From Parvibaculaceae bacterium (GTDB lineage Bacteria > Pseudomonadota > Alphaproteobacteria > Parvibaculales > Parvibaculaceae): a stretch of 64,000 bases of DNA. The stretch's first letter is position 1. Each line of letters begins with the position of its first letter. The translations under genes were made by a program, and so were the position numbers. The stretch covers positions 868,001 to 932,000 of the forward strand of contig JAPWJY010000008.1 in assembly GCA_028283765.1 (NCBI GenBank), read 5' to 3'. The notes under the pieces are model-generated. The model worked only from the letters and a program-made list of their open reading frames with translations, did no database searches and was not told the origin of the DNA. This document shows, one piece after another, positions 35,525-46,400 of the stretch.

Positions 35525-37498
35525 ATGTTCCGTACACTCCTGATCGCCAATCGTGGCGAGATCGCCGTTCGCATCATCCGCACAGCGCGCGCGATGAGCC
35601 TGAAAACCGTGGCCGTCTATTCGGATGCGGACAGGGACGCTTATCATGTGGCTGTTGCCGATGAAGCCTGGCATATCGGCGCGGCCCCGGCCGGGGAAAG
35701 CTATCTGCGCGGGGAGGCGATCATCGATGCCGCCCTGCGCGCCGGTGCGGACGCCATTCATCCGGGCTACGGCTTTCTCTCCGAGAATGCGGCTTTCGCC
35801 GAGGCCTGCGAAAAGGCGGGGCTTGTTTTCGTCGGTCCGCCTGCAGGCGCCATCCGCGCCATGGGGTTGAAGGACGCGGCCAAGGCGTTGATGGAAAAGG
35901 CCGGGGTGCCGGTGGTGCCTGGCTATCATGGCGACAATCAGGAGGCGGCCTTTCTTGCGGAGATGGCGGCGAAAACCGGCTATCCGGTGCTGATCAAGGC
36001 GGTTGCGGGCGGCGGCGGCAAGGGAATGCGCAAGGTTGAGGCGCCGGCAGATTTCGCCGGGGCGCTGGCGGCGGCGCAACGCGAGGCGATGGCCGCGTTC
36101 GGCGACGGGCGCGTCCTGATCGAGAAATATGTCTCCAGCCCCCGGCATGTGGAAATCCAGGTCTTTGCCGACGGGCAGGGCCATGCGGTGGCGCTGCACG
36201 AGCGCGATTGCTCGCTGCAGCGGCGTCACCAGAAAGTGATCGAGGAAGCGCCCGCGCCGGGCATGCCGTCCGGGATGCGCCGGGCCATGGGAGAGGCTGC
36301 GGTCGCTGCCGCAAAGGCGGTGGGCTATCGCGGCGCGGGCACGGTGGAGTTCATCGCGGACTCGAGCGATGGACTCAGGTCCGATGCGTTCTGGTTCATG
36401 GAAATGAACACGCGGCTTCAGGTGGAGCATCCGGTGACGGAAGCCATCACCGGGCTCGATCTGGTGGAATGGCAGTTGCGCGTCGCCGCCGGTGAACCCC
36501 TGCCGCTGACGCAGGATCAGATCCCTCTTGATGGCCATGCTGTGGAAGTGCGGCTTTATGCCGAGGACCCGCAGAACAGTTTTCTGCCCTCGACCGGCCG
36601 TCTGCTGCGCTTGCGCGCGCCCGCCCATGCGTCCGGTGTGCGCATGGACATGGGGGTGCGGGAAGGGGATGAGGTCAGCATGTTCTATGACCCCATGATC
36701 GGCAAGATCATCGCCCATGCGCCTGCGCGCGAGCAGGCTATTGGCCGTTTACGGCATTTTCTGTCCGCCATGGAAATAGCGGGGCCTAAAACCAATCTCG
36801 CCTTTCTTGCGCAGGTGATGGGCCATGATGCCTTTATCGCAGGCGAAATCGATACGGGCTTTATCGAGCGCCATATGGATGCGCTGGTTTCCCGGGCCGG
36901 GCCTGATTCCGGCGCGCTCGCGCTGGCTGGGGCGGTCTACCGGACCCTCCGTGGAAACGAGTTGCGGGCGGTGCAGGCGGAGACCGCCGAGCCTCATTCT
37001 CCATGGTCTGCGAATGACGGATGGGTGCTGGGCGGCGTCCGCTCCGGGATTGCAAAATTTTCATGCGACGGGGAACCCGTTTCCCTTGAGCTTGCCCCGG
37101 AAAGCGGGGATAGCTGTGCGATCGGCCCGGATGGAGAGGTTCGCGCAGTGATCGGGGGGACGAGCCTGCATGCGGCCTGTGTCGTCCGAGAGCGGGGTTT
37201 CATCCTCATTCACGGGGGAGCAGCGCGGGAATTCACGCCGGCCGATCCGCTCGACGTGGATGTGGCGGGTGATGCCGGCGGGGGCGCGCTCAAGGCGCCC
37301 ATGCCGGGCAAGATCATTCAGGTGCTGGCGCAGGCGGGCGCGCAGGTTGCGCGCGGTGCGCCGCTCATCGTGATGGAGGCGATGAAGATGGAGCAGACCC
37401 TGCTCGCGGTGGCGGACGGGAGGATCGGCTCGGTGACGGTGGTGGAGGGTGAGCAGGTCGGGGCCGGGCAGGCGCTTGTCCTCTTTGAAATACCATAA
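35525..37498 (+). CDS. Acyl-CoA carboxylase biotin-carboxylase/BCCP (alpha) subunit
   Basis: This 657-residue alpha subunit has a biotin carboxylase domain (MFRTLLIANRGEIAVRII, HPGYGFLSENAAFA, ATP-loop AVAGGGGKGMR, FMEMNTRLQVEHPVTE), a linker, and a C-terminal biotinyl domain with the acceptor Lys621 in EAMKMEQ. It carboxylates biotin with ATP and bicarbonate for the beta subunit encoded just upstream. ATG 35525 matches the family N-terminus; a GTG at 35513 overlapping the beta stop would add four residues. Leucine-pathway partners (isovaleryl-CoA dehydrogenase, AUH, HMG-CoA lyase) are not beside it. Confidence 0.93.
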   Translation: MFRTLLIANRGEIAVRIIRTARAMSLKTVAVYSDADRDAYHVAVADEAWHIGAAPAGESYLRGEAIIDAALRAGADAIHPGYGFLSENAAFAEACEKAGLVFVGPPAGAIRAMGLKDAAKALMEKAGVPVVPGYHGDNQEAAFLAEMAAKTGYPVLIKAVAGGGGKGMRKVEAPADFAGALAAAQREAMAAFGDGRVLIEKYVSSPRHVEIQVFADGQGHAVALHERDCSLQRRHQKVIEEAPAPGMPSGMRRAMGEAAVAAAKAVGYRGAGTVEFIADSSDGLRSDAFWFMEMNTRLQVEHPVTEAITGLDLVEWQLRVAAGEPLPLTQDQIPLDGHAVEVRLYAEDPQNSFLPSTGRLLRLRAPAHASGVRMDMGVREGDEVSMFYDPMIGKIIAHAPAREQAIGRLRHFLSAMEIAGPKTNLAFLAQVMGHDAFIAGEIDTGFIERHMDALVSRAGPDSGALALAGAVYRTLRGNELRAVQAETAEPHSPWSANDGWVLGGVRSGIAKFSCDGEPVSLELAPESGDSCAIGPDGEVRAVIGGTSLHAACVVRERGFILIHGGAAREFTPADPLDVDVAGDAGGGALKAPMPGKIIQVLAQAGAQVARGAPLIVMEAMKMEQTLLAVADGRIGSVTVVEGEQVGAGQALVLFEIP

Positions 37499-37568
37499 GC
37501 CGTCCGTTGAAGGCCGGGATCGTGATTCAGCTATGGTCAGGAAAGAAAATATCGGATAGCCCAACGGA

Positions 37569-37583
37569 ATCCCGGTTCGGGAT
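37569..37583. promoter_or_regulatory. Inverted repeat ATCCCG-GTT-CGGGAT upstream of the RND operon
   Basis: Perfect 6-bp arms lie 84 bp before the first gene of the efflux operon. A further half-site ATCCCG is at 37602-37607, and CGGGATCGT recurs at 37515-37523 and 37578-37586. This clustering suggests an operator or activator site; no regulator gene is adjacent. Confidence 0.45.
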
Positions 37584-37666
37584 CGTTTATGAGCGCAGGG
37601 TATCCCGAAGGTTGGTAATTTTCTCAGGGCCCGGACCTGAGGGCATATTCAAGGGCGGATGGACGA

Positions 37667-39127
37667 TTGTTGGCAGGCTATCGCTGTTTCAAGGCTCCGG
37701 GCCGGGTTCTGGGTGCCTCGGCCCTGTTTTTGACAGTGGCCGCCTGTACGCTTTCGCCCAATGTGCCGGATCCCAAAGTGTCGGCCCCCGTCAGTTTCAA
37801 AGAGGCGACGCCTGCGATGTCGGCCGTCTGGCCTGAACTGGGCTGGTGGCAGGGCTTCGGTTCGCCGGAACTCGACCGGCTGATGGCGCAAACCCAGGAT
37901 TCGAACCTCGACATTGCCGCTGCCATCGCCCGCATCGAGCAGGCGGATGCCCAGATCAAGGTGTCCGGCTCCTCGCTTTATCCCTCGCTTTCCGCCAGCG
38001 GACAGGGGGAGCGGTCGCGCCGCGGCACGGGCGGTTCAAATTCAGGGTTGGGGGACATCTATCAGGGCAGCAATTCGCGCATCTCCAACAGCTATAATGC
38101 GGGCCTGACCGCGAGCTATGAGCTGGACTTCTGGGGCGGCAACCGCGCGGCGCTCGAATCCGCCCGCCAGAGCGCCCTTGCCAGCCGCTACGACAAGGAA
38201 ACCGTGGCGCTGACGGCGACCACGAGCACGGCGACCACCTATTTCGCCATTCTCGCGGCGCAGGACCGGCTGGCGCTGGCCCGGGACAATCTCCGGATCG
38301 CCGAGCAGACGCTCGATGTCATCAAGGCCCGCAGCAGGGTGGGCGTGGCGACGGAACTGGATCTGGCCAACCAGGAGACGATCGTGGCCCAGCAGCGCGC
38401 CGCAATTCCGCCGCTGGAGCTTGACCTGACCCAGAACATCAATGCGCTGGCCATTCTGACCGGTCACGCCCCGGAAGAAGTGCAGGTGACCGGCGGCAAG
38501 CTGGCCGGACTGAAGACGCCTGTGGTGGTCCCGGGGTTGCCCTCCGAGCTTCTGGCCCGGCGGCCCGACGTGCGCGAGGCCGAGGCAAATCTGTCTGCCG
38601 CGCGGGCCAACGTGCAGGTGGCGCGCGCGGCCATGTTCCCGAACATTACGCTGACGGCGACAGGCGGCTATGAAAGCTCGGCCCTGAGCCAGCTTTTCAC
38701 CCCCGGTGGTTTTTTCTCCTCGTTGACGGGCGGGCTGACCCAGCCCCTGTTCGAGGGCTTCGCCCTGCAGGGGCAGCTTGAGGCCAACAAGGCCGCCTAT
38801 CGCGAATTGATGGCGACCTACCAGAAAACTATCATCTCGGCCTTTTCCGATGTGGACGATGCGCTGGCCTCGATCCGGCGTACCACCGAGCAGGAGCAGC
38901 AGCAGGAGCTTGTCGTTGCGTCCGCGCAGCGCGCCTATGACATCGCACAGGCGCAGTTGCGGGTGGGCGTGGTCGACATCACGGATGTCCTCAACGCCGA
39001 GCAGACCCTTTTTTCGGACCGGGACGCGCTTGCCCAGGTCCGGCTGTCGCGCATCAATGCCGTCGTGAGCCTGTTCCAGGCGCTGGGCGGCGGCTGGACC
39101 GAGCCAACCCAGATCAGCGCCAAATGA
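37667..39127 (+). CDS. RND efflux outer-membrane lipoprotein (NodT/OprM family)
   Basis: The 486-residue TolC-like channel has a lipoprotein signal ending in LTVAAC and two outer-membrane efflux repeats with long coiled coils. Typical segments are ASYELDFWGGNRAALESARQ, LLARRPDVREAEANLSAARANVQVARAAMFPNITL and LRVGVVDITDVLNAEQTLF. It forms the exit duct for the pumps encoded next. The start is unusual: the best-fitting codons are TTG at 37667 or 37670, since no in-frame ATG or GTG precedes the signal peptide. It is the first gene of a four-gene efflux operon. Confidence 0.93.
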   Translation: MLAGYRCFKAPGRVLGASALFLTVAACTLSPNVPDPKVSAPVSFKEATPAMSAVWPELGWWQGFGSPELDRLMAQTQDSNLDIAAAIARIEQADAQIKVSGSSLYPSLSASGQGERSRRGTGGSNSGLGDIYQGSNSRISNSYNAGLTASYELDFWGGNRAALESARQSALASRYDKETVALTATTSTATTYFAILAAQDRLALARDNLRIAEQTLDVIKARSRVGVATELDLANQETIVAQQRAAIPPLELDLTQNINALAILTGHAPEEVQVTGGKLAGLKTPVVVPGLPSELLARRPDVREAEANLSAARANVQVARAAMFPNITLTATGGYESSALSQLFTPGGFFSSLTGGLTQPLFEGFALQGQLEANKAAYRELMATYQKTIISAFSDVDDALASIRRTTEQEQQQELVVASAQRAYDIAQAQLRVGVVDITDVLNAEQTLFSDRDALAQVRLSRINAVVSLFQALGGGWTEPTQISAK

Positions 39128-39139
39128 CCGGAAGGCCTC

Positions 39140-40309
39140 ATGACGAACTTGCCTCATAACCCGCCACGCAAATCCCGCAGGGGACTTCTGATCGGTATCG
39201 CCGTCATTGTGGTTGGGCTGGTTCTCTGGTTCACCCTGCATCATGGCGGGCGCAGGACCGCCTTCATGGGCGACGAGGCGATCCCCGTGGCGGCAGGCGA
39301 GGTGGCGCTCGCCGATGTGCCCGTCTATGCACAGGGGGTCGGCACCGTGCAGGCCTTCAAGACGGTGACGATGCGGGCCCAGGTCAGCGGGCAACTGGTC
39401 AAGGTGCCGTTCGTGGAAGGGCAGGAGGTCAAGAAGGGCGACCTTCTCGCCCTCATCGACAAGGCGACCTATCAGGCGACCTACGATCAGGCGGTGGCGA
39501 AGAAGGCGCAGGATCAGGCGCTGCTCGACAACGCCATCCGCGATCTCGCGCGCTATGAGGAACTTGCCCGCACCAACTATTCCTCGCATCAGCAGGCCGA
39601 CACGCAGAAATCGACCGTGGCCCAGTACCGGGCGCAACTGCAGTCGGATCAGGCCGCCATCGAGAGCGCGAAGGCGACGCTGGATTATTGCACCATCGTT
39701 TCTCCCATCGACGGCCGCACCGGCGTGCGGCTGGTGGACGAGGGCAATCTGGTGAGTTCCGGCGATACGACCGGCATCGTCGTCGTGACCGAGACGAAAC
39801 CGATCTCCGTCGTCTTCACCTTGCCGCAGCAGCAGCTTGAAGATGTCATGGCGGCGACAAGGGCGGGCCAGGTGACGGCGGACGCGCTGGGCGGCGACGG
39901 CACGAGCGTGCTCGACACGGGCGTGCTGGCGGTTGTCGACAATGAGATCGACCAGGCTACCGGGACGCTGAAACTGAAGGCCACTTTCCCCAATCTGGAT
40001 GAAAAACTGTGGCCCGGCGCCTTCGTCAATGTGCGGCTGCGGCTGAAGACGCTTGAAAAGGCGCTGGTGGTGCCTTCCGCTGCCGTGCAGCAGGGGGCGA
40101 GCGGTCCCTATGTCTTCGTCATCAAGGACGACAAGACCGTTACCCAGCAGAACGTAACCCTGCTGCAATCCGATGATACGCAGGCCGTGCTCGGCGCGGG
40201 CGTGACGGCGGGACAGAAAATCGTCACCACCGGTTTTGCCCAGTTGAAGGAGGGCAGCAAGATATCCCTGGGGGATGAGGTCAAGCCCGCCGCGACGGAC
40301 GCGCCATGA
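39140..40309 (+). CDS. RND efflux periplasmic adaptor subunit (MdtA-like)
   Basis: The 389-residue membrane-fusion protein has an N-terminal membrane anchor (about residues 14-32), a lipoyl/barrel-sandwich segment (VQAFKTVTMRAQVSGQLVKVPFVEGQEVKKGD), a coiled-coil hairpin and a beta-barrel part (LDYCTIVSPIDGRTGVRLVDEGNLV). It bridges the inner-membrane pumps and the outer-membrane channel. Its stop overlaps the first pump gene by four bases. Confidence 0.95.
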   Translation: MTNLPHNPPRKSRRGLLIGIAVIVVGLVLWFTLHHGGRRTAFMGDEAIPVAAGEVALADVPVYAQGVGTVQAFKTVTMRAQVSGQLVKVPFVEGQEVKKGDLLALIDKATYQATYDQAVAKKAQDQALLDNAIRDLARYEELARTNYSSHQQADTQKSTVAQYRAQLQSDQAAIESAKATLDYCTIVSPIDGRTGVRLVDEGNLVSSGDTTGIVVVTETKPISVVFTLPQQQLEDVMAATRAGQVTADALGGDGTSVLDTGVLAVVDNEIDQATGTLKLKATFPNLDEKLWPGAFVNVRLRLKTLEKALVVPSAAVQQGASGPYVFVIKDDKTVTQQNVTLLQSDDTQAVLGAGVTAGQKIVTTGFAQLKEGSKISLGDEVKPAATDAP

Positions 40310-43300
40310 GCGTTTCCGGCCCCTTTATCGAGCGCCCGATTGCGACATCGCTGCTGGCGATCGCGATTCTGCTCGCGGGCCTGCTGGGCTATCGGGGATT
40401 GGCGATTTCCTCGCTGCCGCAGGTCGATTTTCCGACCATTCAGGTGACGACCCAGTTGCCCGGCGCAAGCCCGGACACGATGGCCTCGCTCGTCACGGCT
40501 TCGCTGGAGCGGCAATTCGGGCAGATCTCGTCGCTGGAGACGATGACCTCGTCCAGTTCCTTCGGCATCAGCCGCATCACATTGCAGTTCACCCTGGACC
40601 GCAATATCGATGATGCCGCGCAGGATGTGCAGGCGGCAATCAATGCGGCCAATTCGACCCTGCCCGCGAACCTGCCTTACCCGCCGACCTATTCCAAGGT
40701 CAATCCCGCCGATACGGCCGTCGTCACCATCGCGCTGACCTCCGACACGCTGTCGCTGACGAAGATGAGCGATTTCGCCGACACTTTGCTGGCGCAGAAA
40801 CTGGCGCAGGTCAGCGGCGTCGGCCATGTGTCGGTGGAGGGTGGGCTCAAGCCCGCAGTGCGCATTCAGGCGGACATTGCCCGGCTTGCCGGATATGGCC
40901 TCGGGCTCGACAGCATCCGCACCGCGATCGCCGCCGCCAATGTGGCCGGCGCGAAAGGCACGCTCAACGGCACCAGCCAGAGCTATACGATCGCCGCGAA
41001 CGATCAGCTTGAGGATGCCGACGCCTATCGCAATCTTATCGTCGCCTACGTCAACAGTGCGCCGGTGCATCTGAGCGATGTGGCGACCGTCGTCGACGAT
41101 CTGGAAAACAACCGGACGGCAGGCTGGTATCAGGGCAAGCCTGCCGTGGTGCTCGACATCCAGCGCCAGCCCGGCGCGAACATCGTGGAGACGGTGGCCG
41201 GCATCAAGCAGGCGCTGCCGGCGCTTGAAAGCACCTTGCCGAAGGGCGTCGATCTCGTCGTCGTCAATGACCGGACCGCGACCATCAACGCCTCGGTCGC
41301 CGACGTCCAGTTCACACTGGTGCTCAGCGTCGCCCTCGTGGTCATGGTCGTGCTTTTGTTCCTGCGCACCTTCAGGGCCACCCTCATCGTCGGCGTGGCG
41401 CTGCCCTTGTCGCTGATCGCGACCTTCGCCGTCATGTGGCTCAGCAGTTTCAGTCTCGACAATCTCTCGCTGATGGCGCTGACCATCGGCACGGGCTTTG
41501 TCGTCGATGACGCCATCGTCATGATCGAAAACATCGTCCGGCACATCGAGAACGGGGAAAAGCCGCTGGATGCGGCCCGCAAGGGCGCGCGGGAAATCGG
41601 CTTCACCGTCATATCGCTGACCATGTCGCTGATTGCCGTGTTCATTCCCCTGCTGTTCATGAGCGGCATTGTCGGGCGGCTGTTTCAGGAATTCGCGCTC
41701 ACCCTGACTATTGCGGTCGTGACCTCGGCCATCGTTTCGCTGACCCTTACGCCCATGATGGCGTCGCGCCTGTTGCAACCCGCAGAAGCTGAAAAGCATG
41801 GCCGCATCATCGTGGAGTTCGACCGTTTCTTTGCCTGGATGCAGGGGGGCTATGCCCGCAGCCTGGGCTGGGTGCTGCGTCATGAGCGGATGACTCTGCT
41901 GGTCGCCGGGCTGACGCTTGTGCTGACCATCCTGATGTACATCTGGATTCCCAAGGGATTTCTGCCCCAGCAGGACACGGGCCTCATCACGATCATCACC
42001 GAGGGCGGGCAGGACGTTTCATTTTCGGAAATGAGCCGGTTGCAGCAGCAGGTCGCCGCCATCGTGCAGAAGGATCCCGATGTGGCGGGCGTCGTTTCGC
42101 TGGTCGGCGTCAGCACAACCAATCTGACGCCGAATTCCGGCCATCTTGCCGTGACGCTGAAACCCCAGAGCGAGCGGGGCTCTTCCGCCAACGAGATCAT
42201 CGACCGGTTGAGGCCGGCAGTCGCCGCCGTGGCCGGGCTTTCGGCCTATTATCAGCCTGTGCAGGATGTCCAGATCAGCACGCAGGTGAGCCGCACCCAG
42301 TATCAATATACGTTGATCGACAGCGATGCGGCGGATCTTTCCACGTGGACGAGGAAGCTCCTGACCGGGCTTCAGCAATCGACGATCCTGCGCCATGTCA
42401 CCAGCGATCTGCAGGACAATGGCCTGGAGATCATGGTCAATGTGGACCGGGAAAAGGCGGGCCGCCTCGGCGTGACCATGCAGAATGTGAACGATGCGCT
42501 CTATGATGCGTTCGGTCAGCGCCAGATTTCCACCATTTATACCCAGGCGAACCAGTACCGGGTCGTGCTGGAAGCACAGGCCCGTTATCTGATCGGCATG
42601 GATGCGCTGTCCATTCTCCATGTGCCTTCATCGGGTGGCGATCAGGTGCCGCTGGGCGCCATCGCAACCTTCACCCGGGGTACGACGCCGCTTGTCATCA
42701 CCCATCTGGCGCAGTTCCCGGCGGTCACGATCAGCTTCGATCTGGCCAAGGGAGCCTCGCTCAGCGAAGCCATCGAGGAGATCGCCCGCATTGAACAGGA
42801 TCTGGGCAAGCCATCGACGGTGGCGGGCGCCTATTCCGGCGATGCGGCGGAATTTTCCGCGTCTCTCTCTCATGAGCCGCTGCTCATCCTCGCGGCCGTC
42901 ATCGTCATCTATATCGTGCTCGGCGTTCTTTATGAAAGCGCCATTCATCCGCTGACCATCCTTTCCACGCTGCCATCGGCGGGCGTCGGTGCCTTGCTGG
43001 CGCTTGTCGTCTGTGGGCTGGACCTGTCGCTCGTGGCGCTCATCGGCATCATCCTGCTCATGGGCATCGTGAAGAAGAACGCGATCATGATGATCGACTT
43101 CGCCATCGAGGCGCGGCGCGAGGAGGGGCTGGATGCCCGCGCCGCCATCATCAAGGCCTGCAATCTGCGCTTCCGCCCGATCATGATGACCACGCTCGCG
43201 GCCCTGCTGGGCGCATTGCCTCTCGCCTTCGCCCATGGCACGGGTGCGGAACTGCGGGTGCCGCTTGGCGTCACCATTGTCGGCGGTCTGCTGGTCAGCC

Positions 43301-43410
43301 AGGCGCTCACGCTTTACACCACGCCCGTCATTTATCTGGGGATGGAAAGCCTGATCGCCCGCTTCCACGCACGTAAGGGCAGGCGGGCATCGCAAACGGG
43401 GCCGAGATGA
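40306..43410 (+). CDS. RND multidrug efflux permease (MdtB-like)
   Basis: This 1034-residue proton-driven pump has twelve membrane segments and two large periplasmic loops. N-terminal PFIERPIATSLLAIAILLAG, GTGFVVDDAIVMIENIVRHIE (TM4 aspartate pair) and the KGFLPQQDTG loop are classic HAE-1/MdtB features. With the next gene it likely forms an MdtBC-type heterotrimer, in which the two pumps differ in proton coupling and drug binding. Substrates in that subgroup include bile salts and novobiocin in E. coli; here they are unknown. Confidence 0.95.
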   Translation: MSVSGPFIERPIATSLLAIAILLAGLLGYRGLAISSLPQVDFPTIQVTTQLPGASPDTMASLVTASLERQFGQISSLETMTSSSSFGISRITLQFTLDRNIDDAAQDVQAAINAANSTLPANLPYPPTYSKVNPADTAVVTIALTSDTLSLTKMSDFADTLLAQKLAQVSGVGHVSVEGGLKPAVRIQADIARLAGYGLGLDSIRTAIAAANVAGAKGTLNGTSQSYTIAANDQLEDADAYRNLIVAYVNSAPVHLSDVATVVDDLENNRTAGWYQGKPAVVLDIQRQPGANIVETVAGIKQALPALESTLPKGVDLVVVNDRTATINASVADVQFTLVLSVALVVMVVLLFLRTFRATLIVGVALPLSLIATFAVMWLSSFSLDNLSLMALTIGTGFVVDDAIVMIENIVRHIENGEKPLDAARKGAREIGFTVISLTMSLIAVFIPLLFMSGIVGRLFQEFALTLTIAVVTSAIVSLTLTPMMASRLLQPAEAEKHGRIIVEFDRFFAWMQGGYARSLGWVLRHERMTLLVAGLTLVLTILMYIWIPKGFLPQQDTGLITIITEGGQDVSFSEMSRLQQQVAAIVQKDPDVAGVVSLVGVSTTNLTPNSGHLAVTLKPQSERGSSANEIIDRLRPAVAAVAGLSAYYQPVQDVQISTQVSRTQYQYTLIDSDAADLSTWTRKLLTGLQQSTILRHVTSDLQDNGLEIMVNVDREKAGRLGVTMQNVNDALYDAFGQRQISTIYTQANQYRVVLEAQARYLIGMDALSILHVPSSGGDQVPLGAIATFTRGTTPLVITHLAQFPAVTISFDLAKGASLSEAIEEIARIEQDLGKPSTVAGAYSGDAAEFSASLSHEPLLILAAVIVIYIVLGVLYESAIHPLTILSTLPSAGVGALLALVVCGLDLSLVALIGIILLMGIVKKNAIMMIDFAIEARREEGLDARAAIIKACNLRFRPIMMTTLAALLGALPLAFAHGTGAELRVPLGVTIVGGLLVSQALTLYTTPVIYLGMESLIARFHARKGRRASQTGPR

Positions 43411-46400
43411 ATATTTCCGCCCCTTTCATCCACAGGCCCATCGGCACCATATTGCTGTCGATCGGCGTGATGCTGGCGGGCATCGTGGCCTATATCCTGC
43501 TGCCGGTCGCAAGCCTGCCCTCTGTCGATTTTCCCACGATCAGCGTGCAGGCGAGCCGGCCCGGCGCCGATCCCGAAACCATGGCATCGACGGTCGCGGC
43601 ACCGCTGGAGCGGCGGCTGGGCGAGATTGCGGGCGTTACGGAGCTGACCTCGGAGAGCGCGCTGGGGAGCACACGCATTTCGATCCAGTTCGATCTGAGC
43701 CGAGACGTCGAAAGCGCCGCGCAGGACGTGCAGGCGGCGATCAATGCGGCGATGACCGATCTCCCCGGCGACCTGCCGAACCGTCCCACTTTCCGCAAGC
43801 TCAATTCAGCTGCGACCCCGATCATCATTCTGGCGATGACCTCCGATCATCTGCCCATGGACCGGGTTTACGATGCGGCCGACACGGTGGTGGCGCAACG
43901 CATCGCGCAGGTGAGCGGTGTGGCGCAGGTGCAGGTGAGTGGCGCGCAGCAGCCTGCAGTCCGGGTCGAGGTCAATCCGGCACGGCTAGCCGCCATGGGG
44001 CTTGGCCTTGCCGATGTCGCGACCGCGATCCGCAGCGCCAACAACATGGCGGCGGTGGGCCGGCTCGATGGCTCGCGGCAATCCAGCATCCTGGCCTCGA
44101 ACGGACAGCTTTCGCAGGCGAAGGATTATGCGCCCATCGTGGTGCGCATGACAGACGGCACCGTCGTGCGCCTGAGCGACATCGCCCATGTCTACAGCGG
44201 CACGGTCAACAAATATTCCGCAGGCTGGTTCAACACCCAACCCGCCGTTCTGCTCATCGTCAGCAAGCAGGCCGGGGCCAATGTCATCCAGACGGTCAAT
44301 GCCATCCGGGCGCTTCTGCCCCAGCTTCACGAATGGGTGCCCGCCGGGGTCGATATTTCGATCCTGACCGACCGGACGAACACCATCCAGGCCAGCATCA
44401 ATGAGCTTGAGGCCACCAGCCTTGTCACCATCCTTCTGGTGATGCTGGTTGTTTTTTTCTTTCTGCGCCGCGTGCCGCCGACGCTGGCGGCGGGCATAAC
44501 GGTGCCGCTCTCGCTCGCGGGCACATTGGGCGGCATGTATCTGCTGGGCTTCTCCATCGACAATCTGTCGCTCATGGCGCTCATCGTCTCCATCGGCTTT
44601 GTCGTCGACGACGCCATCGTGATGACGGAAAACGCCTTCCGCAATCTGGAAAAAGGCATGACGCCGCTTGAGGCGGCGCTTGCGGGATCAAAGCAGATCG
44701 GCTTCACGGTCGTCTCCATCAGCCTGTCGCTGGTGGCGGCCTTCATTCCGATCCTGTTCATGGGCGGCATCATCGGCCGGCTGTTTTCCGAGTTTGCGGT
44801 CACCATCACACTCGCCATTCTCATTTCAGCAGTGATGTCGCTGACCGTGACGCCGATGATCTGCGCGCGTTTCATGCGGGCCGATCATGCCGCGCCGGCC
44901 ACCTCGCGGTTCAGCCAGAGCATCGAGCATTTTCTCAAGCGGCTGGTGGATGGCTATGCGCGCAGCCTTCGCTGGACCCTGGGCCACGAGCGGCTGATGC
45001 TCTGCGTCATGCTTCTCACGGTCGTCTCTACCGTGATGTTGTTCCGGACGGTTCCCAAGGGGTTCATCCCGCAGGATGACACGGGCCTGATCATGGCTTC
45101 CTCCGAGGCGGCGACCACGACCTCGTTCGATGCGATGAAGGATCTTCAGCAGCAGGCCGCGAGGATCATTCTGTCGGATCCCGCCGTCGAGAATCTGGGC
45201 TCGTTCATGGGAACCGGCAGCAACACATCGCTCAATCAGGGGCGCATGTTCATCAGCCTGAAGACGATGGGCGCGCGCAAGGCCAGCGCCGATGTTGTCG
45301 TGAATCGTCTGCGCAGGAAACTGGCGAATCTCAAGGGCATTCGCGTGTTCCTGACGGCTGCGCAGGACATCCGGATCGGCGCGCGCTCCTCCAAGGCGAA
45401 CTATCAGTTCACCCTCTGGGCGCCGGATATGGACGAGCTGTCGCAATGGGCGCCCAAGGTGGTTCTGGCTCTCCAGAAGGTGCCGGGCCTTGTCGATGTC
45501 AGCACGGACCGGGAGCAGGGCGGCTTGCAGGCCAACCTCGTCATTGACCGCGTGGCGGCGGCGCGCCTTGGCGCCAGCATCGATGACATAGACCGGGCAT
45601 TGGGTTCGGCGTTCGGCCAGAGCCAGATTTCCACGATTTATGGCGCGCGCAACCAGTACAAGGTGGTGCTGGCCGTCGCCGATGAATTCCAGCGCGATCC
45701 GGGCGCGCTCAGGGCCATCTATGTGCCGGGAGCGGATGGGCAGGTGCCCTTGTCGTCGCTCGCCCATTTCGAGCGCTCGCTCACCCCGCTTTCGATCAAC
45801 CATCAGGGGCAGTTTCCCTCGGTCACGCTGACCTATTCGCTGGAGGACGGGGTTTCGCTTGACAAGGCGCAGGCCGCGATAAAATCGGCCATTGCCGAAG
45901 CGCACCTGCCGGACGATCTCCATGCGGAATTCGCGGGCACAGCGAAGGCCTTCACGGACAGTCTCAAGCAGCAGCCCATTCTCATTGTCACGGCGCTGCT
46001 TGCCATCTACATCGTGCTGGGTGTGCTTTATGAGAGCCTCATTCATCCGCTGACCATTCTCTCCACCCTGCCTTCAGCAGGGCTGGGGGCGTTGCTGGCC
46101 CTGCTCGCCACGGGCACGCCGCTCGATCTCATCGGCATGATCGGCATTATCCTTCTCATCGGTATCGTCAAGAAAAACGGCATCATGCTGGTCGATTTCG
46201 CCATCGAGGCGGAGCGGGCGCGTAATCTGGATCCCCGGGAGGCTATCTATGAGGCTTGCCTTACCCGCTTCCGCCCGATCCTGATGACGAGCTGCGCAGC
46301 GCTCTTCGGTGCCTTGCCGCTGGCGCTGGTGTCGGGTATTGGATCGGAGCTGCGTCAGCCGCTCGGCATCACCATTGTCGGCGGCCTCCTCGTTTCGCAA

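Noticed and set aside
38042-40168. Long minus-strand frame of ~700 residues opposite the efflux channel and adaptor genes
   Set aside because: Composition is His/Arg/Gly-rich shadow sequence of GC-rich genes on the other strand, with no domain; several similar antisense frames occur over the RND pumps.
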